Assembly (NCBI GenBank): GCA_001768325.1
Contig: MENQ01000006.1
Span: 12,839-76,838 of the forward strand
Length of the DNA: 64,000 bases
Reading direction: 5' to 3'
Origin: Bacteroidetes bacterium GWC2_46_850
GTDB lineage: Bacteria > Bacteroidota > Bacteroidia > Bacteroidales > Dysgonomonadaceae
Position numbers and translations under genes: made by a program. The number at the start of each line of letters is the position of its first letter. Positions within the stretch are counted from its first letter, which is position 1. The notes under the pieces were generated by a model that ran no database searches, was not told the origin of the DNA, and was given only the letters and a program-made list of their open reading frames with translations. Shown here piece by piece: positions 16,570 through 25,006 of the stretch.

Positions 16570-17766
16570 TCAGGCCAATTTCTCCAGCGCAACTTTTATG
16601 CGTGCAACAGCCTTCTCAATATTTTCATCGGAGGTGGCATATGACAGTCGAATGCAACCCGGCGCACCGAAAGCATCACCCCCAACACAGGCCACATGTG
16701 CTTCTTCCAGCAGATACATGGCCACATCGGTAGCTGTATTTACAGTTTTACCGTTATATGATTTCCCCAGATAACTTTTGCACTCGGGAAAAATATAAAA
16801 AGCACCCATCGGATTATTCACATTCAATCCCGGGATCTCACCAAGCAGTGATACGATGAGATTGCGCCTTCTTTCAAAAGCCACCCTCATCTCGCTTACG
16901 CAGGACTGATCACCGGTGTAGGCAGCTACCGACGCTTTCTGGGAGATGGACGACGGGCCGGAAGTATACTGTCCCTGCAGCATGCTGCAGGCAGATGCAA
17001 TCCATTGAGGTGCAGCAATCCAGCCAATACGCCATCCGGTCATGGCATACCCTTTCGATACGCCGTTCACCACAATCACCCGATCGCGTATGGTGGCAAA
17101 CTGAGCGATGGATTCATGCTGGCCTATATAGTTTATGTGCTCATAGATCTCGTCGGCAATCACATAGACATGGGGATGCTTCTCCAGTACCGTAGCCATT
17201 GCTTTTAACTCCTCTTTCGTATAGACACTCCCTGTGGGATTTGAGGGAGAACAGAGGATCAGTGCCTTTGTTTTCGGCGTGATTGCCTCTTCCAGTTGCT
17301 GGGGCGTGATCTTAAAATCCTGATTGATTCCGGCATATACAAAAACCGATTTCCCTTCGGCCAGCTTCACCATCTCGGGATAACTCACCCAGTAAGGAGC
17401 AGGAATAATCACCTCTTCGTCTTTGTCAACAATGGAAAGGATCACATTACAAAGTGATTGCTTGGCTCCTCCGGAAACCACAATTTGTGCCGCTGTATAT
17501 TCCAGCCCGTTTTCATTTTGCAGTTTTTCGCAAATTGCCTTTTTCAGATCAGGAAATCCTGCGACCGGAGAGTAGAATGAAAAATTATCGTCGATCGCTT
17601 TTTTTGCAGCCTGCTTGATGTGATCGGGCGTGGTAAAATCGGGTTCACCCACACTCATGTTGATTACATCAATGCCCTGCGCTTTCAGTTCATTGCTTTT
17701 CTGCGCCATCGCGAAGGTCTCCGACGGTGATAAGGCAGACAATCTGGCAGATAATAAATCCATCAT
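16570..17766 (-). CDS. PLP-dependent aminotransferase, aspartate aminotransferase type
   Basis: A 398-residue fold-type I aminotransferase. The PLP lysine is in VNGVSKGYAMTGWRIG, about residue 238; SVGEPDFTTPDHI near the N-terminus and SNPTGSVY are typical of the class Iγ aspartate aminotransferase subgroup. It probably moves amino groups between aspartate and 2-oxoglutarate, but prephenate or other substrates are possible in this subgroup. Two adjacent ATG codons (17766 and 17763) could serve as start. A TATCTTTG -7 box lies at 17811-17804. Confidence 0.9.
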   Translation of the reverse strand: MMDLLSARLSALSPSETFAMAQKSNELKAQGIDVINMSVGEPDFTTPDHIKQAAKKAIDDNFSFYSPVAGFPDLKKAICEKLQNENGLEYTAAQIVVSGGAKQSLCNVILSIVDKDEEVIIPAPYWVSYPEMVKLAEGKSVFVYAGINQDFKITPQQLEEAITPKTKALILCSPSNPTGSVYTKEELKAMATVLEKHPHVYVIADEIYEHINYIGQHESIAQFATIRDRVIVVNGVSKGYAMTGWRIGWIAAPQWIASACSMLQGQYTSGPSSISQKASVAAYTGDQSCVSEMRVAFERRRNLIVSLLGEIPGLNVNNPMGAFYIFPECKSYLGKSYNGKTVNTATDVAMYLLEEAHVACVGGDAFGAPGCIRLSYATSDENIEKAVARIKVALEKLA

Positions 17767-17883
17767 AATTTTTATAAATAAGTCTTTTTGTTAGATAATC
17801 GCACAAAGATAGATAAAAATCACATCACAAATAACCATTTTCTGGATTTTAGGCATAAATATCAATAAGTTTCTTTCAAAAAC

Positions 17884-17907
17884 AAAAAAAGCTATCCGGA
17901 GGATAGC
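17884..17907 (-). terminator. Terminator of the small-ORF transcript
   Basis: On the minus strand GCTATCC, a three-base loop and GGATAGC are followed by TTTTTTT. It ends the transcript carrying the small ORF at 18014-18160. Confidence 0.8.
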
Positions 17908-18013
17908 CTGTGGTCTATATATGTTGTAAATAAAATTCATCATATTTTCCCCCCGCATCAGCATACTTGCAGGCCATTCCTGCTTTCTGCTCTTCCGGAT
18001 CGGGAAATGATCC

Positions 18014-18160
18014 TTAGCTTGCACAGCGCAAGCTTGCTCTCAATGTACGCAGTCTGTTCAATCTGTTGGTACGATAAGAAACAGACCCTTTTGAGATGTT
18101 TTGTTCCAGATACTTAATCTGTCCCAAGATCTCCTCTTTGGTTAGGTTTCTGGTTGTCAT
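18014..18160 (-). CDS. Small ORF, 48 residues, unrecognised
   Basis: ATG at 18160 opens MTTRNLTKEEILGQIKYLEQ..., a basic, helix-prone 48-residue peptide ending in ...LRCAS and TAA at 18016-18014. I do not recognise it. It has a TATCTTTG -7 box upstream and a terminator downstream, so this stretch looks like a real transcription unit. The same frame continues past the TAA for 32 more sense codons (GSFPDPEEQKAG...YLQHI) to TAG at 17917-17915, just before the terminator. It may therefore be a gene shortened by a nonsense change, a readthrough case, or a short gene with a chance extension. A hairpin (AGCTTGC/GCAAGCT) overlaps the last codons. Confidence 0.55.
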   Translation of the reverse strand: MTTRNLTKEEILGQIKYLEQNISKGSVSYRTNRLNRLRTLRASLRCAS

Positions 18161-18277
18161 AATTTTTTTCTTTTAAAAGTTATGATTCATCGGCAACCGC
18201 CTGTTTAAGAAGCCATTCAATATGTAATGATAACCTAAAAATGATTTCAAACAACTCGCTTGCCATTTAAATCAAGA

Positions 18278-18311
18278 CAAAGATACAACAAAAAAACATG
18301 TTATACAACAT
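18278..18311 (-). promoter_or_regulatory. Promoter and palindrome upstream of the small ORF
   Basis: On the minus strand TATCTTTG at 18285-18278 is preceded, with 19 bases between, by TTGT (18308-18305). The palindrome ATGTT-ATAC-AACAT (18298-18311) covers the -33 region and could be an operator. The remaining bases from 18161 to 18372 show no gene. Confidence 0.45.
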
Positions 18312-18372
18312 ATTTTTAATAGATTTTTTCGAAGAACGATAGTGTCTGTCTATTGGTATGACATGAAATCAA

Positions 18373-18411
18373 CAAAAAAAAGGGATCCTGGTATGTTACT
18401 CCCAAAATCCC
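18373..18411 (-). terminator. Terminator of tRNA-Ser
   Basis: On the minus strand, eight bases past the tRNA 3' end, GGGATTTTGG and CCAGGATCCC form an imperfect hairpin followed by eight T residues. Confidence 0.7.
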
Positions 18412-18418
18412 ACTGCAG

Positions 18419-18505
18419 CGGAAGCGACGAGATTCGAACTCGTGGTACAGTTACCCGTACGGCAGTTTAGCAAACTGCTGGTTTCAGCCACTCACCCACA
18501 CTTCC
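18419..18505 (-). tRNA. tRNA-Ser(GCT)
   Basis: An 87-base class II tRNA. The acceptor strands GGAAGTG and CGCTTCC pair with one G-T. The anticodon stem GCAGT/ACTGC holds loop TTGCTAA with anticodon GCT, a long variable arm follows (CCGTACGGGTAACTGTACC), and the T-arm is ACGAG-TTCGAAT-CTCGT. The discriminator is G and CCA is not encoded. Confidence 0.95.
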
Positions 18506-18527
18506 TGATTTTTGCTAAAATCGGATG

Positions 18528-18559
18528 CAAATATACAAGTTTGTTTTCAACTTGTCAAA
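18528..18559 (-). promoter_or_regulatory. Promoter of tRNA-Ser
   Basis: TTTG (18559-18556 on the minus strand), 20 bases, then TATATTTG (18535-18528), 23 bases from the tRNA 5' end. Confidence 0.65.
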
Positions 18560-18618
18560 GAAAAAGCGATATTTTCAGGCGAATATTTTTACATTTGCGC
18601 CAGTATTCAATCCACACT

Positions 18619-19656
18619 ATGCAAAAGAAGAAGAGAAAAAGGAGCATTCTGTTATGGATCACCGGGATCCTGCTGCTACTGGTAGTTTCCACCGGGATCT
18701 ATGTACGCAACAGAATCTTTAAACCAATTTCCCTGCCGGAAACGATCTATATTTATATCGACGGGCAGAAGAACTACGAGGAAGTTATGGCACAACTCAG
18801 GGAGCGGGCCGCACTTCCTTCCGAAAAAATATTCCGCATACTCGCGGAACGGATGAACTACCCGGACAAAGTTAAAACCGGCAGATATGCCATCAGCGAC
18901 GGCATGACGATGCCCGATATCATCCGCCTGTTGCGCGCGGGGAAGCAAACCGCAGTTGACCTTACTTTCAATAACATGCGTACCGAAGAGAATCTTGCCG
19001 GACGTATATCCCAGCAGTTAATGATGGATAGCCTTTCATTGCTGAATGCTCTCGAGGATAGTTCACATGCCGAAAAGTATGGATTTCATAAAGAGACATT
19101 CATGTCGATGTTTATCCCCAATACTTACGAAGTATACTGGGATACGGAGATCGGGAGTCTGCTGAACCGGATGAAAAGGGAATATGACGCTTTCTGGAAT
19201 GAAAGCCGCAGGAGCAAGGCCGAAAAACTGGGGATGACGCCGGTGGAGATATCCATCCTGGCCTCCATCGTGGAGGAGGAGGCCACCTACGAGGATGAAT
19301 ATCCTGTGGTGGCAGGGCTCTACCTGAACCGCCTCAACAAGGACATGCGACTGGAAGCAGATCCCACCGTGAAGTTTGCGGTAGGAGATTTTTCATTACG
19401 CCGCATCCTTTACAGGCATCTGGAGGTGGAGTCACCTTATAATACATATAAATACAGCGGCCTGCCACCGGGTCCCATCCGCATACCATCCATCCGGGCT
19501 ATCGATGGCACCCTGTCGCCAGAGCATCACAACTACCTGTTTATGTGCGCAAAGGATGATCTGTCGGGGCGTCACAACTTTGCAGTCACGCACGCCGAGC
19601 ATGCTCGCAATGCAAGGGCATACCAGCAGGCGTTAAATAGAAGGGGTATTTATTAA
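18619..19656 (+). CDS. mltG: Endolytic murein transglycosylase MltG
   Basis: A 345-residue inner-membrane enzyme that cuts nascent glycan strands and so sets their length. A basic N-terminus leads to one transmembrane segment (about 10-28), then a LysM-like part and the YceG catalytic domain with the active-site segment LASIVEEEATY near residues 215-223. The C-terminal LPPGPIRIPS and FAVTHAEHARN are family signatures. I chose the ATG at 18619; longer open reading upstream would run through the tRNA-Ser gene. A TACATTTG -7 box lies at 18590-18597. Confidence 0.94.
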   Translation: MQKKKRKRSILLWITGILLLLVVSTGIYVRNRIFKPISLPETIYIYIDGQKNYEEVMAQLRERAALPSEKIFRILAERMNYPDKVKTGRYAISDGMTMPDIIRLLRAGKQTAVDLTFNNMRTEENLAGRISQQLMMDSLSLLNALEDSSHAEKYGFHKETFMSMFIPNTYEVYWDTEIGSLLNRMKREYDAFWNESRRSKAEKLGMTPVEISILASIVEEEATYEDEYPVVAGLYLNRLNKDMRLEADPTVKFAVGDFSLRRILYRHLEVESPYNTYKYSGLPPGPIRIPSIRAIDGTLSPEHHNYLFMCAKDDLSGRHNFAVTHAEHARNARAYQQALNRRGIY

Positions 19657-19687
19657 GGCATGTGAGGCGAAACACCCCTCATCGTTG

Positions 19688-20512
19688 TTAAAATGATATC
19701 TTATCGGGATCAATTCCGGTACGGTAATCCCTGTTCAATGCGTCGATTTGACCGATCTCTTCCGGGGTAAGCTGAAAATCAAAAATAGCAATATTTTCTT
19801 GTTGTCGGTGGAAATCGGACGATTTGGGTATTGACACAACACCCGTATCGATATTCCATCGCAGAACAATCTGCGCAGGCGATTTATCATATCTTGCTCC
19901 GATATCCTTCAACATCTCTTCCTGCAATAAGGGTATTTTGCTACTCCCCAGCGGGCTCCAGGCCTCGGGAACAATTCCTTTCCGCCTGCAATACGCCACC
20001 ACATCCTTTTGTGTCAGGTAGGGATGTAATTCCATCTGATTCACGGCCGGCACAATGCTCGCCTCCTGCAACAATTCCTCCAGATGATGTATCAGATGAT
20101 TACTCACACCAATGGATTTTGCTTTTCCCGTCTGGTATATCTGCTCCATCGTCTGCCAGGTGAAGCCCAGTTTTCCTTTTACCGGCCAGTGCACAAGGTA
20201 GAGATCCACATAATCGAGCCCCAGATTCGACAGGCTACCATCGAACGCCTCATGGATACGGTTTGAAAGGACATCACTCCCCCACAACTTCGTGGTCACG
20301 AAAATATCCTCCCGTGCAATACCACTCTCCCGGATAGCTCTCCCTACAGGCTTTTCATTCAGATAGAGGGTGGCGGTATCGATATGTCGGTATCCAACCT
20401 CCAGCGCACTACGAACAGCACGATACGTTTCTTCGTCGGTGTGACCTATCCTGTAAGTTCCTAGTCCAATGACCGGAATCTCCACTCCATTATTTAATTT
20501 TTCAGTCAACAT
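19688..20512 (-). CDS. Aldo/keto reductase, 2,5-diketo-D-gluconate reductase-like
   Basis: A 274-residue short-form aldo/keto reductase. Visible motifs are GLGTYRIG, the tetrad DTATLY with Asp and Tyr, TTKLWGSD with Lys and LVHWPVKG with His, then GVSNHLIHHL and the C-terminal IPKSSDFHRQQENI. The family reduces small aldehydes and ketones with NADPH; the natural substrate is unknown. The ATG at 20512 follows GAGGA and is better than a TTG five codons upstream. It follows ribF by about 20 bases. Confidence 0.86.
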   Translation of the reverse strand: MLTEKLNNGVEIPVIGLGTYRIGHTDEETYRAVRSALEVGYRHIDTATLYLNEKPVGRAIRESGIAREDIFVTTKLWGSDVLSNRIHEAFDGSLSNLGLDYVDLYLVHWPVKGKLGFTWQTMEQIYQTGKAKSIGVSNHLIHHLEELLQEASIVPAVNQMELHPYLTQKDVVAYCRRKGIVPEAWSPLGSSKIPLLQEEMLKDIGARYDKSPAQIVLRWNIDTGVVSIPKSSDFHRQQENIAIFDFQLTPEEIGQIDALNRDYRTGIDPDKISF

Positions 20513-20532
20513 ATCCTCGAATGTCAAATAAA

Positions 20533-21471
20533 CTACTTCTCATTTTTTAACCGCTCCTGCACCAAGAATTTATCCTTGTGTATTTGGGTTACCAGCTCCT
20601 CCATGGCATCGAACTTGCGATCGGCCCGGATAAAATCAATAAACTCCACCGTGAGCGACTGATTGTACAAATCGCCACTGAAATCGAAGATATTAACCTC
20701 CACGCTGATTTCAGGATCATCGTGCAAGGTGGGACGGGTACCGATATAGAGCATCCCCTCATAAATAATATCCCTGATATGGACCAACACGGCATATACA
20801 CCCAATTCAGGCACAACCTTGAATCGCTCCCAGGAGCGTATGTTTGCGGTAGGGAAGCCGATGGTGCGCCCAACCCGGTAACCTTCCACTATTTTCCCAG
20901 ATAGTGTATAATTATATGACAACAAGCTGTTTGCCTGCTGAATTTCACCTTTTTTCAGCAACAATCTTATTTTGGTGGAGCTCACGTTTTCTCCCTCAAC
21001 CTGATATTCACCGGCCTGAATCACCTGGATCCCCAACTGCTCCCCATAACTTTGATAGGCAGAAAAACCCTCCTCCCGATTGTAACCGAAACGATGGTCG
21101 TAGCCCACGAAAAGCGTGCGAACACCGATTTGCTTTTTCAACACATCACCCATGAACTCACGCGCCGATAAACGGGAAAGCTCCTGCGTAAAGGGGAGAC
21201 TGATGCAATAGTCGATCTGCGTTGTACTCAGCTGCTCCAGCTTCTCCTCGTAACCGCACAACAAGGCCGGCTGATAATTCTTCTGCAATACTTTTCGCGG
21301 GTGTACCGGAAAAGTAACGATGGCCGACGGCAACCCAAGCTCCCTGGCCTTTTCTTTTACCTGCTTGATCAGATGACGGTGTCCGATATGCACACCATCA
21401 AAAAAACCAACTGATGCCACAAACGGGCCATGACTTATTTTCCTGTTATCGGATAGATCAATGCGTTCCAA
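20533..21471 (-). CDS. ribF: Bifunctional riboflavin kinase/FAD synthetase
   Basis: A 312-residue cytoplasmic enzyme making FMN and FAD from riboflavin. The N-terminal nucleotidyltransferase half has GFFDGVHIGHRHL near residue 23 and the SSTKIR motif near 165. The C-terminal flavokinase half has GYRVGRTIGFPTAN. The start is TTG at 21471: an in-frame TAA lies two codons upstream and no ATG is near, while the protein opening fits the family. A TACCTTTG -7 box lies on this strand upstream. Confidence 0.95.
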   Translation of the reverse strand: MERIDLSDNRKISHGPFVASVGFFDGVHIGHRHLIKQVKEKARELGLPSAIVTFPVHPRKVLQKNYQPALLCGYEEKLEQLSTTQIDYCISLPFTQELSRLSAREFMGDVLKKQIGVRTLFVGYDHRFGYNREEGFSAYQSYGEQLGIQVIQAGEYQVEGENVSSTKIRLLLKKGEIQQANSLLSYNYTLSGKIVEGYRVGRTIGFPTANIRSWERFKVVPELGVYAVLVHIRDIIYEGMLYIGTRPTLHDDPEISVEVNIFDFSGDLYNQSLTVEFIDFIRADRKFDAMEELVTQIHKDKFLVQERLKNEK

Positions 21472-21694
21472 AATTTATCGATTGTTTAGCGTAATTTCCG
21501 GAGATGCTCCGAGTAAGTAAACGCCGGATTATCTCCTTTGGTTTAAAACCGGACGGAAATTGTGCAAAGGTACACAGAATAAAGTAATTTTGGGATTAGC
21601 AAGCCAAATATACCTGACAACCAGCATCTGCAATACCAATAAATTCCTATATTTGTGCCTGATAAAGTTTAATCCTATAAAAAAGAAAGAGAAG

Positions 21695-22963
21695 ATGAAA
21701 TTAAATTTTTTGATGGGTACAATTGCTATGGTAACACTCGCTACAGCCTGCACTACCGGTGCAAAGCACAATCAACTCACACCGCAGGAAAAGGCAGCGG
21801 GATGGGAACTCCTCTTCGACGGCACAACCCTACGGGGATGGCGCGATTATAATGGTGATAGCCTTACTGCACCCTGGTTTGCCGAAGATGGCATGATACA
21901 GGCCAAGGGCGAAGGCGCCGATGAACATGGTTACATCGTCACCGAAAAGATCTATGAAAATTTTGAACTGGTGTGGGATTGGAAGATTGCCGATGGCGGC
22001 AACAGCGGCGTCTTGTATCATGTGGTGGAAAATCCGAAATTTGCCGTTCCCTATACCACTGGACCTGAATATCAGCTGATCGACGATTTGAATTTCCCCC
22101 AACCGCTGGAAGATTGGCAGAAGACGGGGGCAGACTATGCCATGCATACCACCGACACAGCCAAAACCATCATCAAACCGGCAGGAGAATGGAACACCTC
22201 GAAAATTGTTTTCGACAACGGACATGTGGAACACTGGCTCAACGGTGAAAAGATCATCGAATTTGAGGCATGGACTGAGGACTGGTTTTTACGCAAGAAC
22301 AGCGGAAAATGGGAAAATGCGCCCGAGTATGGTCTGGCCCACAAAGGAGTGATCTGTCTGCAGGACCACGGATCGGCTGCCTGGTTCCGCAACGTGAAGA
22401 TCAAAGAACTGCCCCGAAAAACAAAGGAAGTGTCGCTGTTTAACGGTACCGACCTGCATGGCTGGGAAGTGTACGGCACAGAGAAATGGTATGTACAGGA
22501 CGGGCTGTTGGTTTGCGAAAGCGGTCCCGAGAGACAGTACGGCTATCTGGCTACCCGTGAGTATTACGACGACTTCGACCTGAGCGTGGAATTCAAGCAG
22601 GAAGCCGATGGCAATTCGGGCGTGTTCATCCGTTCCTTTGTGGAACCGGGTACCATTGTAAACGGCTGGCAGGTGGAAGTAGCTCCCAAAGGAAACGACA
22701 CAGGCGGTATTTATGAATCTTACGGTCGTGGATGGCTCGTGCAGATCCCCGATGAGAAGGAAGAGATCCTGAAGGTGGGTGACTGGAACACCCTGCGCAT
22801 AGTGGTAAAAGCAGACAATGTAAAGACCTTCCTCAACGGGGAAGAAATGGTAGACCTTACCGATACGAAGATTGGCAACGCACAGGGACGCATTGCATTG
22901 CAGATTCACGATGGCGGTGGCATCAGAGTACTCTGGAGAAGCCTGAATCTGAAGACATTGTAA
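21695..22963 (+). CDS. DUF1080 lipoprotein with two tandem domains
   Basis: A 422-residue exported lipoprotein (lipobox LATAC, Cys19). Two copies of the DUF1080 concanavalin-like domain are seen, about 35-235 and 245-420, each opening with a WELLFDGTTLRGW or VSLFNGTDLHGWEVYG motif and containing GNSGVLYHV or GNSGVFIRS. Some members hydrolyse 3-keto-disaccharides and glycosides. The start at 21695 gives a clean signal peptide. A TATATTTG -7 box lies at 21648-21655. A GntP permease lies downstream past a terminator, so a sugar or sugar-acid link is possible but unproven. Confidence 0.85.
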   Translation: MKLNFLMGTIAMVTLATACTTGAKHNQLTPQEKAAGWELLFDGTTLRGWRDYNGDSLTAPWFAEDGMIQAKGEGADEHGYIVTEKIYENFELVWDWKIADGGNSGVLYHVVENPKFAVPYTTGPEYQLIDDLNFPQPLEDWQKTGADYAMHTTDTAKTIIKPAGEWNTSKIVFDNGHVEHWLNGEKIIEFEAWTEDWFLRKNSGKWENAPEYGLAHKGVICLQDHGSAAWFRNVKIKELPRKTKEVSLFNGTDLHGWEVYGTEKWYVQDGLLVCESGPERQYGYLATREYYDDFDLSVEFKQEADGNSGVFIRSFVEPGTIVNGWQVEVAPKGNDTGGIYESYGRGWLVQIPDEKEEILKVGDWNTLRIVVKADNVKTFLNGEEMVDLTDTKIGNAQGRIALQIHDGGGIRVLWRSLNLKTL

Positions 22964-22992
22964 TAAATCCAAAAGAAACATGATTACGCTCT

Positions 22993-23028
22993 AAACCCAC
23001 CCGATATGTTGTTTTACCGGGTGGGTTT
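22993..23028 (+). terminator. Terminator after the DUF1080 gene
   Basis: AAACCCACCCG and CGGGTGGGTTT form a perfect 11-bp stem with a 14-base loop, followed by ATATTTTA. Confidence 0.8.
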
Positions 23029-23043
23029 ATATTTTACTCAGAG

Positions 23044-24402
23044 ATGTCAACCCTGTCCATCCTTCTTATTGTTATTTCGGCAGTACTGTTGCTGCTGTTC
23101 ATGGTGCTGAAGCTTAAAATCAGTGCATTTATTGCATTGCTGCTCACTGCTATCTACGTAGGTGTGCTTACTGGCATGCCGCTGCGCGATATAACCGGGT
23201 CCATTCAGGAAGGGATGGCCGGAACGCTCGGATTCGTGGCCACAGTGGTGGGTCTGGGAGCCATCTTTGGCCAGATGCTGGAAAGCTCGGGTGGAGCTGA
23301 ATCGCTGGCCGATTATCTGTTAAATAAGTTTGGTAAAGAACGTGCACCCTGGGCCATGGTCATTACTGGCTTTATCGTGGGAATACCGGTTTTTTTCGAT
23401 GTTAGTTTCATCATTCTGGTACCCATTGTGTACGCACTGTCACGCGACACAAAACGTTCTTTGTTGTATTATGCCATTCCTTTACTCGCCGGATTAGCTG
23501 TTACGCATAGTTTTATTCCTCCAACACCGGGTCCTGTCGCGGTAGCCGATATCATCGACGCCCAACTGGGATGGGTTATCCTACTGGGATTCCTCCTGGG
23601 AATTCCAACAGCCATTATTGCAGGTCCTCTTTTCGGGAAATATATATCTGGCAAAATTAACCTTTCACCACCCCAGGGTGTAGATGAACCGCAACACGAA
23701 TTGGATTGGAAAAAATATCCCTCTTTCCGGCTCATTGTGATAGTCATTTCAATCCCGCTCATCCTGATCCTCCTGAACACCTTTACCACCGTGGCCGTCT
23801 CAAAAGGAATCATCACCATAAGTGTATGGACGGATATTGTTGAGTTTATCGGCCATCCTTTCAGCGCGCTGATCATTGCCACACTGACTGCCACCTACTT
23901 CCTTTGTATAAAAAGAGGCATGGACAAACAGAAGGTGCTCGGGTTAAGCACCAAAGCACTGGGACCGGCAGGCATAATTATACTGATCACCGGAGCAGGC
24001 GGCGTACTGAAACAGGTATTAATCGATAGTGGCATGGGACAGTTGATGGCGGAATCGATGATGTATTCAGCTTTACCGCCCATATTGCTGGCGTGGATTA
24101 TTTCTGCAGCGGTAAGAATAACGCAGGGATCTGCCACAGTAGCCATGATCACCGCCGCCAGCCTGATCGCACCGATTATTAGTGCTTTTGAGCTAAGTGA
24201 TCCACAGCGGGCGCTGGTTGTCTTAGCCATCGCGTCGGGGGCAACCCTACTCTCCCATGTGAATGACAGCGGCTTTTGGCTTGTAGGAAAATATCTGGGT
24301 ATGAATGAGAAACAAACACTTCTGAGCTGGACAGTCATGGAGTCGATCATCTCTATCTGCGGATTAACATTCACCCTGATCGCAAGCCTGTTTTTTGCAT
24401 GA
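23044..24402 (+). CDS. GntP-family gluconate/organic-acid permease
   Basis: A 452-residue polytopic inner-membrane protein with about 12 hydrophobic segments. GIPVFFDVSFIILVPI, PPTPGPVAVAD and SGATLLSHVNDSGFWLVG are signatures of the GntP family, which imports gluconate or related hydroxy acids with protons. It starts only 15 bases past the terminator stem. The substrate cannot be assigned; no gluconate kinase is nearby. Confidence 0.9.
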   Translation: MSTLSILLIVISAVLLLLFMVLKLKISAFIALLLTAIYVGVLTGMPLRDITGSIQEGMAGTLGFVATVVGLGAIFGQMLESSGGAESLADYLLNKFGKERAPWAMVITGFIVGIPVFFDVSFIILVPIVYALSRDTKRSLLYYAIPLLAGLAVTHSFIPPTPGPVAVADIIDAQLGWVILLGFLLGIPTAIIAGPLFGKYISGKINLSPPQGVDEPQHELDWKKYPSFRLIVIVISIPLILILLNTFTTVAVSKGIITISVWTDIVEFIGHPFSALIIATLTATYFLCIKRGMDKQKVLGLSTKALGPAGIIILITGAGGVLKQVLIDSGMGQLMAESMMYSALPPILLAWIISAAVRITQGSATVAMITAASLIAPIISAFELSDPQRALVVLAIASGATLLSHVNDSGFWLVGKYLGMNEKQTLLSWTVMESIISICGLTFTLIASLFFA

Positions 24403-24541
24403 CAATAATTTATCCGGACATTCCCGGATTTTGGCACTGTTTTTGTAGCCTGTTACATAAAAGAAGAGAGGTTATCCTTTTTTATCATCAGTTTTAAAAA
24501 AAGAACCTATCTTTGTATCATTAATCCACTTAAAACAAAGA

Positions 24542-24898
24542 ATGATAGAAAACAACGAACTCTTACAAAGTATCATTGAAGGGATTCAGGAAAAAAAAGG
24601 AAAAAATATCAGCGCAATTCAACTAAAAGGAATGACGGGAGCCATCTGCGATTATTTTGTGATCTGTGAAGGCAACAGTCCCACGCAGGTATCTGCGCTG
24701 GCTGATTCCGTTGAAGAGATTGTGAAGAAAAACACACGGGAGAATCCTATTCGCGTACATGGACAACAGCGTGCCGAATGGATCGGAATGGATTATGGCA
24801 ATGTGATTGTGCATATCTTCCTTCCCGAGCTCCGTACTTTTTATAACATCGACACCCTTTGGGAGGACGCCAAATCGGAACAGATTCCTTCACTATAA
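24542..24898 (+). CDS. rsfS: Ribosomal silencing factor RsfS
   Basis: A 118-residue protein of the RsfS/Iojap family, which binds ribosomal protein L14 and blocks subunit joining when nutrients are short. Typical parts are GAICDYFVICEGNSPTQVSA, the RPxRVHG-like NPIRVHGQQRAEW and the GNVIVHIFLPELRTFYNI end. A TATCTTTG box at 24508-24515 suggests its own promoter. It precedes ftsH by 104 bases, an arrangement common in Bacteroidetes. Confidence 0.93.
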   Translation: MIENNELLQSIIEGIQEKKGKNISAIQLKGMTGAICDYFVICEGNSPTQVSALADSVEEIVKKNTRENPIRVHGQQRAEWIGMDYGNVIVHIFLPELRTFYNIDTLWEDAKSEQIPSL

Positions 24899-24982
24899 AA
24901 AACTAATTTTCCGGAAGATTGTTACTAATATTCCACAGGACTTACTTACCAAACGAAAGAAACCACCACAGGTAATCTTGTA

Positions 24983-25006
24983 ATGGAGACAGCAAACAAA
25001 AGATGA
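24983..25006 (+). CDS. Possible 7-codon leader ORF of ftsH
   Basis: ATG at 24983 reads METANKR and stops at TGA 25004-25006, which overlaps the ftsH start as ATGA. It may couple translation into ftsH, or be chance. Confidence 0.2.
   Translation: METANKR

Noticed and set aside
24408-24446. Terminator after the GntP gene
   Set aside because: TCCGG/CCGGA gives only a short stem and the T-run is displaced, so I do not call it.
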